DNA from: Melastoma dodecandrum
Lineage: Eukaryota; Streptophyta; Magnoliopsida; Myrtales; Melastomataceae
Length of the DNA stretch: 64,000 nt
Assembly: GCA_029817715.1 (NCBI GenBank)
Contig: JARUPY010000606.1
Coordinates: forward strand, 7,750,001-7,814,000
Direction: 5' to 3'
The position numbers and the translations under genes were made by a program. The notes beneath the pieces were generated by a model, which ran no database searches, was not told the origin of the DNA, and saw only the letters and a list, made by a program, of their open reading frames with translations. Of this stretch, positions 23,061 to 35,775 are shown in pieces. The stretch's first letter is position 1. Each line of letters begins with the position of its first letter.

Positions 23061-26000
23061 TTTCCACCGTTTGTCAACGAAAGGCCTCAACTTTAACAAA
23101 AAAAAATCAATCAAAGAACTGCACTTTTCACGAACTATGAGCATACCCGGAAACAAAAGACTGTTGCTTGCGGCGATAGAATGCACAAGAAAGGGGTAAA
23201 AGGCGAATGTTTCAACAGAAGGGCTTGGGGCATTTGACTGATTTCTTCCGGCTTTGCATTAAGGATTGCCTCCCGAAGAACAACGGCCGATTCTCCGGGG
23301 AAATTGGGATATCGGAGAGCTAAGCGAAGATAGTTTTGGGAAGAACTAAAAATCTTATCTCAAAGAACTCAAAAGCTAAGCCCGGACAAAAGCCCCGGGG
23401 AGAGGAAATGCTGTCGGTGGGACCAACAACGCCCGGGAAATCATACTAAACAATCCATTAAGAGAACAATCCTTTTCTCTTTGGGTAACCTAAGTAAACT
23501 AAATAGAGTGGCAACTGATTTTATTTATAAAAGCTGTTTAAGTCGAAAAAAACAGTTAGTTTGGGGATTGCTAATTACTAACTCTTACATTCTAACATAC
23601 AAAAAAGGGACGTGGCGTTTGCTCCAAATGATTTACTTTTATTTAACGGGCATTGAACCCGATCCGGGCATGACTCCGGACTCATGTCAATGTTTACGGG
23701 CATTGGATCCGATTCAGGCTTTGGACCCGAACTCATATTTGTTGATAGCAAACAACATGCGACAATAAACCTATGAGCCTAAAGCATGCGTACAAGCACA
23801 AACAATTACTGAGATCAAAGGGGGCGGGGAAAGATGGTGACCGTGGACCTATGCACTTGGGCCCACGGCCCGTTACAAGTGGATTTTCTATCTTTTCGGG
23901 GAGGCCTGCACCTCCCCTTTTGTACCTCATGTGGTGGAAGCCGCTTGATGATCTTGACATTGCGGTTTTATGTGCGGAAAGATTCACGCGCCTTCGACAA
24001 TCCTCCGATAAGCTTGGGCCGGGCCTTTGAAATTTGTGCATCCGTTGTACATGCATATACCAAAAGACGAATTGTAAGTTATACGATATTAGAGCGTAAG
24101 AATTCACATGTGTTTACGTAAATAAACGGATGATCATTTTCATCAAACACCCTGCAAATTTAATCTATTACAAAGAGTTACTTAATCAAGAATTTCAACG
24201 AACACAAATTACATATAGTTCAGAAAGGGGTTCATAACTTTGGCTGTGATTGTTCAATTCAATCAAAATTTGAATCAACAGATCTAAACTTAATGGCGAG
24301 TTGGCATATAAAATTTCATGCAAATCTAACGGTGAAATCTCCCAAAATCAAGGAACAAATATGGCTGCCTGGAAAAGTAGAACAGTTTGCACAGACTGCA
24401 TTGTTCCTATCATATCTTGGTCCTTGAATGTCCGATCAAAGTGTAAAAGAATTTTACAGAAATATAAGGTGATGAAGAATGCACATGTAAAATTTCACAT
24501 GGATCCAACGGTTGGATCGTAACATATATAGTGCAAAAAGTCATACTATTCTGTAGACTCGATCTGACTCGGGCCGGGTAAAGTTTCAGGAAGAAAAATA
24601 AAAAACTTGACATCCACATAACGAAAAAATGTGTATGATTTTTCAAAATCACCGAGATGAAATGAAGAACAAATTTATAAAATTTGGTAACGATCCAATG
24701 GTGAGATCTGCCATTATTGAATAAAGAATATGATAGCGACACTCAGGAAATCTTACTGAGTATACAGTCTGTTCGTAATATTGTTTCATATTATGCTAAA
24801 ATCTTCAACGGTTAATATACATATGTATAGAACTGTATTAAAGTCTAGTTTGACTTTGAAAAATTTGATGAAAATCCAACGGTTAAATCTCTCGAAATTT
24901 CCCAGAAGCGACAATGCAACAGGCTATCGTACTGCGGCCAGCGAAAGTGGCGGCCATTTCATGAGAAATAACTCGATCCTCGATCAACCAAAAATTAAAA
25001 GAAAAATATTTTCAAGATCATCACTCATTGTAGATTATTTGACTTTTTGGAGTCGAGGTTCGAAAACGTACGTAACCTCTTCGAAAAAAATCAGATTTTG
25101 AAGGCGTTGCCGCAGAAAATAACTGAAAGAGAAGGCCGGGAGATGTCCCGACACTTCAGTGCCACAAATGAATGCAAAATCGACCCTTAAAGCTACTGTA
25201 AAAGCTTTGAGGGCTACAAGACGTACGAAAATGCATTTCGAGAGGAGTTTAAATGATTACGACCTTTTTCCGACGTGATCTAATACCGGAGGAGGGTGGC
25301 GCGCCGGTTGTCTCTTGTCTATAACTTCGGCTGTTACGACATTGTCCGAAGGCTCGTTCCTCACCCCATGGTTTGTGTGGTAGGCCAAAAAAGAAAGGGA
25401 ACGATGGAGTCAGCATATCGAACATGGTAGAAGCATGCTGGAGTTAGCAAAGTGAGAGAAAGTCTCACCGAGGGGTTACCTCGCCCCGGGATGGCCCGAG
25501 GAGGATGAATGACGCCGGGAGGGTGTCGGCTGGTAGGCTAGTCGGGAGGCTTTGGCTCGTCAGCACTGGAGAGGGGGAGTCCTTGGCTCCGGTTTCTGTG
25601 TGTACGTCAGGGAGGAGTTGGCCTCCGGTTGTATGTGATGGAGGAGGAGTTGGCCTCCGGTTGTATGTAGAGGGATTAGGAGTTGGCCTCCGATTCCCGG
25701 AAGAGTGGAGCCTCCGGTTCCCCAGAGGAGAGGATGAACGTTTGGGAGGAGAGACCTGATTCTCCGATTGGAGATTGTCTGATAATCTGATAATTCTCTG
25801 ATAAGGGATTGGGGATGGTTTTGCGCAGAGGATTTCAGAGATCCTCTGATAGGGGAATATCTGAATTTTTTTTTATGCGTGTCCATGTCTCCTCCTTTAG
25901 AAAGGATTCCTTTAGGAAGGGAATTCTTGCCCCCTAGAATCAGAGAAATCTGAAGAAATATTTTGATTGATTGAATAATTATAGTGTGTAATTATTTGTT

Positions 26001-26291
26001 TCCCCTCTTTTTTTTATCAAATGACGATCCTTCGGATAATGATGTGGGTGGGAATCATTCTCTTTCATTTTATTAATTTTACTTTCCCTTTTTTTAGGAT
26101 AAGGCTGATTTGTCTTTGGGCACGTAAAGGGAAAGAAAAAAAATGGGGGATGATAATGTTTTTTTTTTGAACAATCAAAAATGAAAATTTAAAAATGAAA
26201 TTTGTAATAAAAATAAGGATGTGTTTGAATTGGGCTTAAACTATTTTCTTGTTGGACCGGGCTTATGTAATGGGTAAAAAATTATTAATTT
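23061..26291. other. AT-rich spacer, probable old TE debris
   Basis: No supported gene. 23525-24117 is almost unchanged in the copy at 56952-57541, while 24121-25100 is clearly more diverged from its counterpart. A promoter-like GA-rich stretch and long homopolymer runs occur near 25870-26210. I could not assign it to a TE family. Confidence 0.5.
25611..25700. repeat. Small GGAGTTGGCCTCCG minisatellite
   Basis: GGAGTTGGCCTCCGGTTGTA occurs twice, followed by a third GGAGTTGGCCTCCGATT, at roughly 38-40 bp spacing. The same block is at about 59030-59115, with one unit reading GGCATCCGG. Confidence 0.6.
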
Positions 26292-26613
26292 CTAGCCCAC
26301 GGAATAATTTGAGGTATTACATTCATCAACGGACAAATTCTCAAAATCTCTGTTTTCATCGATTGCAACTATAACATGATCAAATTCCTGATGTAGAGAG
26401 TGTAAAATTTTCTCTATACTTTCACCGTTTCTCTTCATTTGGTTGACGATAGACAAAACCCGCTTGAAATAGTCTGAAAAAGACTCCGTTGCTTCCTGAT
26501 GAATAGTTTCAAATTCTCCTCGTATGATTTGAAGCCGCACCTTTTTTACCTTATCGACTTCTTTGTGAGAATTTTTGAGAATTCCCCACGCCTATTTCGA
26601 AGTTGAGACATTT
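26292..26613 (-). mobile_element. Antisense copia gag remnant
   Basis: Antisense frame with UBN2-type gag features (LQIIRGEFETIHQEATESFSDY, VLSIVNQMKRNGESIE, ENRDFENLSVDE). It matches 59703-60034 but lacks six codons after GESIE found there. It ends where the Sirevirus-like LTR begins, so the rest of this gag and its LTR are gone in this unit. Confidence 0.75.
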
Positions 26614-28702
26614 TGTTAGTCCTGGTTTTGATGATGAGCTTGAGAAGCTAGTCGTTGTAACACTTCGCTTATTCTTAGTGATGAGCTTGAGCGATGTGTT
26701 GCTGAATCACAACAAGCAACAATTACAGTTTGCTGCGTTACAGTAAAATGTTACTGTGATTTTACGCACAAACATTGAAAATATGGAAACATATTTTCTA
26801 ATATTCACATTTTATTTTGGGCTAATTCAGAATATTCGTCTGAGTGTCCAAGTTCATTTAATCTAGCTTAATGATCTCATTATAAATGTTTAGGCATCTA
26901 AATATTGCGAGATTAGCTTTCCAAGTTTAATTTTGGACACAGAATATTTCTTGGATATCCTGCAGCAATGTTACGCTGCAACCTAAGCAATGTGCCGTTG
27001 CACTTAAGAAAGACCTTGCTGCGTTACAGCAAAACTATTCTGCGTTATTGCGCTGATGGAAGAATAATTATTATTCCAGATTTGCTTATTGCAGTCTAAT
27101 TATATTCAATGATTAAATATATTATCTGATTCTAATAATCATTATTTAATCTAATAAGATTATACGTGCAAGGAATATCATCAAAGATTTCCTTCCCTTC
27201 TTGGTCATTATGACCGTTGAGCATCCTGTTGCTGATCCACGATTACAGCTTCCTGTATTCTGATTTTAGGAAACAAATTATTCGTTTTTGGGAAATCGAT
27301 TATTTGTTTCGTTCCTTTTTATACCAGACGACCCTCACATAATCTTATAACGTTTTTGAACGATTTCTAAGTAGGCTGAGTGGCTGAGTGGTCTAAGTGG
27401 TCGACGGAGAGCGGAAGGTGCTAAGTGTCTCCTGGTTCTTATTGCTCGCAAACTGCGTGCGAGGGTGTCAAGGGGCTGAGTTCAGATTCCTTGATCGTCG
27501 TGAGAGGGACTAGGTGTCCTCGGTGCGTTCAACGAGCAGCCGGCGAATCGTCTGAGGGAAGCTAAGTGAATACCTGTGCTGATTGCAGTAACCGGTTGCT
27601 GACCCATCGGCAAGAAGCCGTTCTTGTCGTGTCTTTTCGCAGGGAAGTCTCGAGCCTACGGAGTTTGAGCAGTTAGACACGCACTTGCGGGTGCGCGCCA
27701 GAAGTCTCGTGCCTGCAGGGTAGAGCAGGAGTTGGGAACGCCGCCGGAGTGGAAAGAGGTCCTCCCGAGCACAGGGGTGCTGTGCAGAAGTCTTGAACGC
27801 CTGATACAGAGGGTTAGTAAAGCAGGTTGCGTGGAAGCCAACGGATCGGAAAATTCCACCCTAGGCACTGGGTGTGCAGTGCAGTGAGTCACGGCTGTGG
27901 TAACCGTGCACGTCCAAACTGAGTGTAGGACGTATACCTACTAAGTGGTCTTTGTGGTTCTCTTTGTGATCTTTGTGGTTCTTCTCTTCGTGATCTTTGT
28001 GGTGATCTATTTGATCAACTTTGTGGTTGTCTCTCTTGCGCTTATAGACAGGATCATCCTGAGAAGGGACGAAATCTTTGTGGAAATCCTCTGCTGAGCA
28101 AACAACTGCCGAAGCAATCCTTCGCTGTGAAGCATAAACGGGCTACTCTCTGAGAAGCCATTCTTCACTGTAAGGAATTATCTGTGAGTATTTATATGCT
28201 AACACAACGTTGTCTCTCTGCTTTGATAGTCAGGTTTATATTAAGCGACAACGAGCTGTGTGCGAATCCTTTGAGCAATCAACTGCTGAGCGTGAGCATC
28301 ATTCTGCTGGACACGAGCAGACGTCCACTGTGTGAGGAGCTGACCGTTGCCAGGAGTGATCATCTGTTGTACGGGATTCTAAATCTCACTTTGTGAGAAA
28401 AACTTACGCCTAGTGCAAGGGCTCTTTGCACCCATTATTTTCAAATAGTGGAATCACCTCTACGGTGGAAAGTGGACGTAGGTCGATTAAGGCCGAACCA
28501 CTATAAACTACTGTGTCCCTTACGATCGCGTAAACACTAGTACGAGAATCCAACGATTAAGTCGTAACGGTTACAGCAAAGCAATTCTCATTCTGAGAAA
28601 CGTTCTGCTGTGATACAGTACGCTTCCGCTGACACTGAGAAAGGGCGAAAAAGTTATAAACACTAATTCACCCCCCTCTTAGTGTTCCTGAACGATCCAA
28701 CA
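26614..28702 (+). repeat. 5' LTR of Sirevirus-like element
   Basis: TGTTAGTCCTGG … GATCCAACA. Matches 35776-37863 end to end. TG/CA termini are present. It lies directly upstream of the primer-binding site. Confidence 0.9.
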
Positions 28703-28704
28703 AT

Positions 28705-28716
28705 TGGTATCAGAGC
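28705..28716 (+). promoter_or_regulatory. Primer-binding site (tRNA-Met)
   Basis: TGGTATCAGAGC, two bases after the LTR, complementary to the 3' end of initiator tRNA-Met as in most plant copia elements. Confidence 0.9.
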
Positions 28717-28836
28717 GGGTTTGCTGGAAAGCTTTCTGTGTGATTGCTAGTACAGAACTCTGTTGCTGAACCAAAACAGCTTGTTGCTGACAGTCTTACA
28801 TTAAGCACAGTAAGGTGCTGCTGGGTACTGAACAGA

Positions 28837-30360
28837 ATGTCAATGCTCTTGACTGATGGTCATTCGACCGAACGTCCACCGCTCTTTACAGGACGACACT
28901 TCTCATATTGGAAAATGAGAATGGAGTTGTTCATTGGAGCAAAACAAGCCGATTGCTGGCATATTATTATGGAAGGAGATCTAATAGTTCCTCCACCTAA
29001 TCCGAACGACATTCGGCATGAAAATGAAAGGAAGAGAACTATTTCTCTCAATACTAAAGCAAGGCACTATTTAGTGTGCGCTCTTGCTGTAAACAAATTC
29101 AATCGCGTCTCTACTTGTAAGACGGCGAAAGAAATGTGGGATAGACTTGCTTTGATCTATGATGGAACAGAACAAGTCAAGGAATCCAAAGTGAATGCAT
29201 TAGTAACTCAATACGAAGCATTCAAGATGAAAAAGGATGAGTCAATAAATCAAATGTTTGATAGACTCACCGAAATCACTAATGCCATGGAATCACTTGG
29301 CAAAACTATTTCTAATTCTGAGTTGGTCAGAAAGATACTTCGCTCTTTGCCTAAAACTTGGGAAGCCAAGAAAACGGCAATCGAAGAAGCAAAGGACTTA
29401 ACGAGCTTAAGTCTTCAACAGCTACTTGGTTCTCTTGTCGCTTATGAGAATGAGAACAAGTTTGCTGAAGAAAAGAAATCCAATGCTGTTGCATTTAAGG
29501 GAAATGTAGAAATGTCCGATGAATCTGAGGATGAATCTTCATCTGATTCTGAGGATGAAGTCTCCTTGATGGCAAGGAAATTCAAAAGGTATCTTCGCAA
29601 AAATCGCTTTAAGGGAAAGCGAGATATTAAAAAGAAGAATACTAAACCACACCAAAGTAAGTGTGGTGTATGCTATGAGTGCAACAAACCTGGTCATATG
29701 CGACCAGATTGCCCACTTTTGAATGAGAAGGGCAAATCTTCAAAATACAAGAAAAATGCCATGATGGCATCTTGGAGTGATAGTGATGAGGAATCAGATC
29801 AGGATGACGAAACAGCACACATCTGCTATATGGCGCAAACTGATGCTGAAACTGAGAAGGTAAACGCTTTCTCACCTTCTGATCTATCTGCTGAAGATAT
29901 TGAGAATCTTTTCTCGGAACTCTATGATAAAATTGAGTCTTTATCCGCAAACAATAAAGCCCTTAAGAAGGAAAATAAATTCTTGAGTGCTGAGAACGCT
30001 TCTCTTAAGGAAGAGTTATCAGCAAAGGCTAAGAAAGCGGTAAAGAAGCTTTCTGAATCCAAATCAAAGATTGAGGAATTGCAGCAGCAACTTGATGCTG
30101 TGAACAACAAAACTGATTTATGTATGCATGAGATGCATGCTCCTGGAAATGAGAAACATTCACATCATGGGAAATATGTTCCTCCTCATGTTAGGAATGA
30201 CGAGTCTCATTATACTATTCAAAGGCTACCTAGACTTTGCTACTACTGTAGAAGGCCAGATCATTTCATTAAAAATTGCCATGTGCGACGAAATGATATG
30301 CGTGGCATTTCTTCTAAAGTTGATGGTTCTATTGTCAAATGGAAAGAACGACTCACTTAA
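28837..30360 (+). CDS. gag: Retrotransposon Gag
   Basis: The ATG chosen (MSMLLTDGHSTERPP) gives about 507 residues; the open frame extends upstream without ATG. It contains the N-terminal F(S)YWKMRMELF motif, a UBN2-type capsid region (MKKDESINQMFDRLTEI, LVRKILRSLP), an acidic linker, a CCHC knuckle (CYECNKPGHMRPDC), a coiled-coil stretch rich in Lys/Glu/Leu, and a second knuckle (CYYCRRPDHFIKNC). Gag packages element RNA. It ends at TAA 30358-30360 in the same frame as pol, which follows at once. Confidence 0.88.
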   Translation: MSMLLTDGHSTERPPLFTGRHFSYWKMRMELFIGAKQADCWHIIMEGDLIVPPPNPNDIRHENERKRTISLNTKARHYLVCALAVNKFNRVSTCKTAKEMWDRLALIYDGTEQVKESKVNALVTQYEAFKMKKDESINQMFDRLTEITNAMESLGKTISNSELVRKILRSLPKTWEAKKTAIEEAKDLTSLSLQQLLGSLVAYENENKFAEEKKSNAVAFKGNVEMSDESEDESSSDSEDEVSLMARKFKRYLRKNRFKGKRDIKKKNTKPHQSKCGVCYECNKPGHMRPDCPLLNEKGKSSKYKKNAMMASWSDSDEESDQDDETAHICYMAQTDAETEKVNAFSPSDLSAEDIENLFSELYDKIESLSANNKALKKENKFLSAENASLKEELSAKAKKAVKKLSESKSKIEELQQQLDAVNNKTDLCMHEMHAPGNEKHSHHGKYVPPHVRNDESHYTIQRLPRLCYYCRRPDHFIKNCHVRRNDMRGISSKVDGSIVKWKERLT

Positions 30361-33300
30361 GTTCTTTCTCTATTTCAGGGATGCTTCAAGTCCATCGCTA
30401 AGGACCATGTATGGTACTTAGATAGTGACTGTTCGAGGCGCATGTCAGGAGATGTCTCCTTATTCTCCACACTGGTTTTCCAGGATGGTGGTGCTGTCAC
30501 TTTTGGTGATAATGGAAAAGGGATGGTTAAAGGAACAGGAACCATTTGCTGTTCTGACTCCCTCACCATTGAAGGAGTTCTTTATGTCAAAGGACTCCAG
30601 CACAATTTGATTAGTATTAGTCAATTGTGTGATAAGGGCTATCATGTTGCCTTCGATGAGAAAACATGTACTGTTTCACGGGATGATGTTACGTGTTTCA
30701 TTGGTGAACGCAAGAAAAACATCTATATCCTGTCTTTTAAGAACATCTCCGCTGGAGAAAATTGTCTCATGTCCATTAAGGATGAAGCAACTCTTTGGCA
30801 CCGAAGGTTGGGACACGCAAACTATGACTTGTTGTCCAAACTAGCCAGAAAAGATGCTATTAAGGGATTACCTAAAATCAAGTTTGACAATAACAAGATA
30901 TGTAATGCTTGTGCTATTGGCAAACAAACAAAGGTATCTTTTAAAAGCAAGAATATGATTTCAAGCAAAACTCCGCTTGAATTACTTCATATGGACTTAT
31001 TTGGTCCAACAAGAACTCAAAGTCTTGGAGGTAAACGTTATGGATTAGTTGTGGTAGATGACTTCTCCAGATTCACTTGGGTTAAATTTTTAGCTCACAA
31101 GAGTGATGCGTTTGCAACCTTTGAAACGTTAGTCAAACAACTTCAAAATGAGAAAGGTGTTTCTCTACGAAGTATAAGAACGGATCATGGTACCGAATTT
31201 GAAAACCATGACTTTGCTTCATTTTGTGAAGAATATGGTATTAATCATAATTTCTCTGCTCCATACACTCCACAGCAAAATGGAGTTGTAGAGCGAAAGA
31301 ATCGAACCTTACAAGACATGGCGAGAACCATGTTGCTGGAAAGTGAGGTTGCTAAAAATCTTTGGGCTGAAGCTGTAAGCACAGCATGCTACATCTCAAA
31401 TCGTATTCATTTGAGACACTCATTAGGTAAAACTCCTTATGAGTTATATAAAGGCAGAAAGCCTAATATCTCATACTTTCATCCATTTGGAAGCAAGTGC
31501 TATATCTTGAGACCCATCAAAGATGGTGTCGGAAAGTTTGATGCTCGATCTGATGAGGGCATATTCTTAGGATATTCCCTAACGAGCAAAGCATATAGAG
31601 TTTTTAATAAAAGAACTCTAACTGTTGAAGAGTCTATCAATGTTAAGGTTGATGATTCTCCGACACAGGAGGAAGTTGCTGTGGATGCAGCAGCACAATC
31701 CTCAACAACAGTATCAAATGAAACATCACAGCAAACGATTGCTGAACATAATCCGAATGGAAACACTGTAGCAGATGTACAGCAAGTGCCTACTGCACTT
31801 ACTGAAAATGCTTCTGGTGGCTTCCAGGATATACAAATAGAGGATCGTGTTCGTTCTTTATATAAGAAAAGGCATCCTATTAACCAAGTAATAGGATCAT
31901 TGCACACAGGAGTGCGAACCCGACATACAGCAAGCCTGTACTGTGAACACTCTGCTTTTATCTCTCAAGATGAACCTCAAGGCATTGATGATGCGCTTGA
32001 TGATCCCAATTGGATTCTTGCAATGCAAGAGGAATTGAACCAATTTGAGAGAAACAAAGTTTGGAGTTTAGTACCTAGACCCAATGATCGTTCCATTATT
32101 GGAACAAAATGGGTTTATCGTAATAAACTTGATGAGTCTGGAAATGTTGTAAGAAACAAAGCTAGACTTGTAGCAAAAGGTTACTCTCAAGAAGAGGGTA
32201 TAGATTATGATGAGACGTTTGCTCCTGTAGCACGTCTTGAGGCAATACGTCTACTCTTAGCGTATGCTTGCTATAATGACTTTAAGTTATTTCAAATGGA
32301 TGTGAAAAGTGCATTCCTTAATGGTGATCTAAAAGAGGAAGTGTATGTTGAACAACCTCCTGGATTCACCGACCCAAAGTAACGTAATCATGTTTATAAG
32401 CTTTCTAAAGCCTTGTATGGGCTTAAGCAAGCACCAAGAGCATGGTACGAAAAAGCTTAGTTCTTTTCTCATCGAGAAAGGATACAAGCGTGGAAAAATA
32501 GATACAACCTTGTTTCTTAAGAAACATGATTATGATCTTTTAGTTGCTCAAATATATGTCGATGACATTATATTTGGTTCAACTAATGAAAAATTATGTA
32601 CCGAATTCTCTGATCTAATGAAAGGAGAATTTGAAATGAGTCTAATGGGAGAATTAACCTTCTTTCTTGGACTTCAAATCAAACAATCCAAAGATGAAAT
32701 TTTTATCCATCAAGAAAAATACAGTAAATAGTTGCTCAAGAAATTTAATATTGAGAATGCTAAACCTCTGTCAACTCCGATTGGTAGTAATACCAAAATT
32801 GAGAAAGATGAGGATGGAAAGGAAGTTGATTCCAAATCATATAGGAGCATGATAGGATCATTACTCTATCTTACTGCTTCGAGACCTGATATCATGTTCA
32901 GCGTATGCTTATGCGCTAGATATCAATCTGCTCCAAAAGAGTCACATCTTGCTGCAGTTAAGAGGATCTTTCGATACCTCGCAGGAACTGTTAGCTTAGG
33001 CCTGTGGTATCCCAGAGGATCATTGCTGGATCCTATTGGATATTCAGATGCCGACTATGCTGGATGTCGCATTGATAGAAAAAGTACATCTGGTACTTGT
33101 CAATTACTAGGAAATATGTTGATTTCTTGGTTCTCTAAAAAGCAGACATCGGTTGCTTTATCTACAGCAGAGGCAGAATATGTCGCAGCAGCTAGTTGCT
33201 GTGCCCAGTTGCTCTGGATGCGGCAACAACTTGAAGATTACGATCTTCATTTTGATAGTATTCCAATAATGTGTGATAACACAAGTGCAATTAATTTATC

Positions 33301-33502
33301 ACGAAATCCTCTCTATCACTCAAGATCTAAGCATATTGAGTTGAGACATCATTTTCTTCGTGACAATGTGCAAAATGGCAATGTTGATATTCAGTACATT
33401 AATACTGAGCAACAGCTTGCTGATATTTTTACTAAACCACTTGATAAGGAGAGGTTTAACTATCTACGGAATGAGTTAGGAATTTGTAATCCTCACTCAT
33501 AA
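30361..33502 (+). pseudogene. pol: Retrotransposon Pol (PR-IN-RT-RNaseH), broken
   Basis: Same frame as gag. Protease motif reads [10 protein letters not shown], with Asp where the family has the catalytic-site Gly (DSG). Integrase: HRRLGHA and CNACAIGKQ zinc-binding motif, catalytic region [79 protein letters not shown]. RNase H: YSDADYAGC, STAEAEYVAA. Breaks: stop TAA 32380-32382, a one-base insertion near 32450, and TAG 32729-32731; each piece continues in readable pol afterwards. Confidence 0.9.
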
Positions 33503-33645
33503 GATAAAACGTAAGAATATATTCTCTCTTGGTAGAGAATTATTTGTTGCCAAAATTTGGGTGATTTACCTTCCATGATCTCCACGTTCCCACTTTCTAA
33601 AAAAAAAAAAAATTCCAAATATATTAACCGTTCCTCTTCACCATC

Positions 33646-35441
33646 ATGTCACACCGAAACCTCCTCATTCTTTACCCATTTTCTCTCAAAACCCTAAAAT
33701 CTCTCGAATCTCTTTCGTCACCCATGGCACCAAAATCGGCAATGTCCGCCAAGGGGAAGGCAACCCCCAAGAAACGGTCCAAGGCTGTGGCCGCAACTTC
33801 CAAGGTTTCTCGTTTTGAGGAACACCCCCCTCACAGGGGGAGACGCTCGTTCATTCCATAGTTGCTCCGGCACCAACTGAGGTCGGCACCGCTGGTAAGG
33901 CTAAGACAACTCCTGTCAAAGTCTCCAAGGGTCCCTCCACTGGCTTAAAGGTCAGCACCTCTGACAAAGTTTCTCCGACCAAGGCCGATGCTACTGTGTC
34001 TGAAAAATCGGTGGATGAGGAAACTCTCCCTGATGTTGAAAAATCGGAAGGAGGACTTTTGGAAGAAAATCAAAGAACTCCTGAAAAGGATGACTCCTCA
34101 CCTACTAAGGTGGATGTTGTATCTGAGGGTGACCAAACTTCGAGCAACAAGGATATGTCTCAGGATGAGGAGACAGAGTTGCCTAAGGAGAAGGATCTCT
34201 CTGAGGATGCTGGGGATGAGATTGAAGTTAATGATGTCCATCTCCCTGAGAAAGCACACTCTTATGTCCCTGGTGTTGCTTCTCGTACCAGAGAAAAGCG
34301 TTCCTTACCAGGTACTCCGAAAACTGATCCCACTAGATCTAAAAGGCAAAAGCTTGCTACAGACTCTGATGTCTTCTTGCCTGAGATTGATCAATATGTC
34401 TCCATGGCTGAACTAAATCGCATTCTTGCTGATGACTTGATGCCAAATAGAAATTTGGAAACAAGGAATGTTACTGCTTGTAAGAGAGTAGACTTTGATT
34501 GGCTTACTGCTCATCAGGTGACCATTGCTGACTTGTTTGATCGGCTTAGTTGGAAAACCTTCTGTGAGTTCAATGAGATAGGGTCTATCTCTAAGGTGAA
34601 ACAATTCTATGAGAATCTGACTTTTTACAAGGAGGATTCGAATATCAAGTTCATTAGGGCCATCGTTGATGGAAAAGTGCTTGTTTACTCTGTCTTTGAC
34701 ATATGTCGCATTTTTAATGCAAATCCTATCAACAATCTGAGAGTGATCAATGAAGGCAAGTTGGAAGCCTATCAGCTCATCAATGACGGGGTCCCTATCA
34801 CACCCTCTGGCTATCTACAGAACACCTCTTTGAGCTTCAGCAACAGAATGCTGCACAAAGTGGTGATGTCTTGTTTGGCACCAAGGGTTGGAAGTGTTGA
34901 TTCTGTTATGCCTCGTGATTGGAACTTGCTGGTCCATCTTAAGAAGGGCATTCCTAGAAATCTTGGGAGTATCATCTTCAGCCATATGGCTTCGTGCATT
35001 AAGGATGAGAATAGGGGTCTCCCTTTCACAAATGTGATCACAGCTCTCCTGAAGCATTATGATCTTGATGCTACTCCTCTGAACAAAATGGACACCTGGA
35101 CAACTCAGGTTATTGGAGCTGCCTCCGTTGAAAGCATGGGCTACCAGTTTATTGATGGCACTTTCGTTAAGAAGCCTTCCAAGCGAGAGATCGCTGCTTC
35201 TGTACGCGGGAAAGCTGCTCCTGCTGAAAAGAAGAGGTATGTTAAACGCGAGAAGGCCACCACTGGTGTACAGGCTGATGTCTCTTACTCCAAGCTCATG
35301 GCCACAATTTGTGATGAGATCAACTTTACCAGGCGTTGTCTCCTGGAAAGGATGGACGGCTTTGGGGAAAGGTTGACAAGGCTGGAGAAAATGACTGAGG
35401 AGATGATGGCTGTTGTTAAGGAACTCCCGCACGAGGATTGA
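33646..35441 (+). pseudogene. Sirevirus-like third ORF, one frameshift
   Basis: ATG frames at 33646 or 33723 (MAPKSAMSAKGKATPKKRSK, a basic start) shift frame around 33830-33845 in a C/G run. The rest is open to 35441 (main ATG 33996, 481 residues). It has an acidic low-complexity N-terminus, then a globular region (DFDWLTAHQVTIADLF, FNEIGSISKVKQFYENL, VFDICRIFNA) like the plant transposon ORFs often annotated 'putative plant transposon protein', and a C-terminal coiled coil. No transmembrane segment or signal peptide is evident, so 'envelope-like' is not supported. Function unknown. Confidence 0.65.
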
Positions 35442-35626
35442 GATGACTCTTCTTGTTGTGGTTTGAAATGTTTCTTTTGAATAACTTTGAAGTGGATTGA
35501 GTATCTCTCCACTATGTTTCTTTGAATGTCTTAAAACTGTTTGACTTTGTTTGGGTGCTTTGCAATTTTTTGCAGCACAAGTAAATACGCAGCTTGAATT
35601 TTATCCTCCATTTCTTTTTTATATGA

Positions 35627-35773
35627 CAAAAAGGGGGAGAAATGTGTTGCTTACTCTCAAGGGGAGCTTGCTTAACTTCTCTGTTTAATTTTAGGGGGAG
35701 TTGAGTTTGTGTTTCAAGCTCTATAATCTTTTCCCTATGCGCTTCGTGTTTTGTCATCATCAAAAAGGGGGAG
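35627..35773 (+). promoter_or_regulatory. Multiple polypurine tracts
   Basis: AAAAAGGGGGAGA at about 35627-35640, TTAGGGGGAG at 35691-35700, and AAAAAGGGGGAG at 35762-35773 just before the 3' LTR. Repeated purine tracts like these are a hallmark of Sireviruses; the last one would prime plus-strand synthesis. Confidence 0.75.
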
Positions 35774-35775
35774 AA

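Larger units (their letters stand above)
18374..26613. repeat. Segmental duplication, copy 1 (D gene + PPR + spacer)
   Basis: About 8.2 kb that recurs as 51876-60033: D-type WAKL, antisense PPR pseudogene, AT-rich spacer and antisense copia gag. The right end is cut by the Sirevirus-like 5' LTR at 26614. Confidence 0.9.

Noticed and set aside
23733..24107. 124-codon antisense frame identical in both spacer copies
   Set aside because: No recognisable domain; plus-strand frames overlap it equally intact, so identity reflects recent duplication or conversion.
28705..28716. tRNA gene fragment
   Set aside because: The 12-base match is the primer-binding site of the retroelement; no cloverleaf follows.
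33988..34416. 142-codon frame MLLCLKNRWMRK…
   Set aside because: Alternate frame of the third retroelement ORF with Leu/Arg-rich shadow composition.
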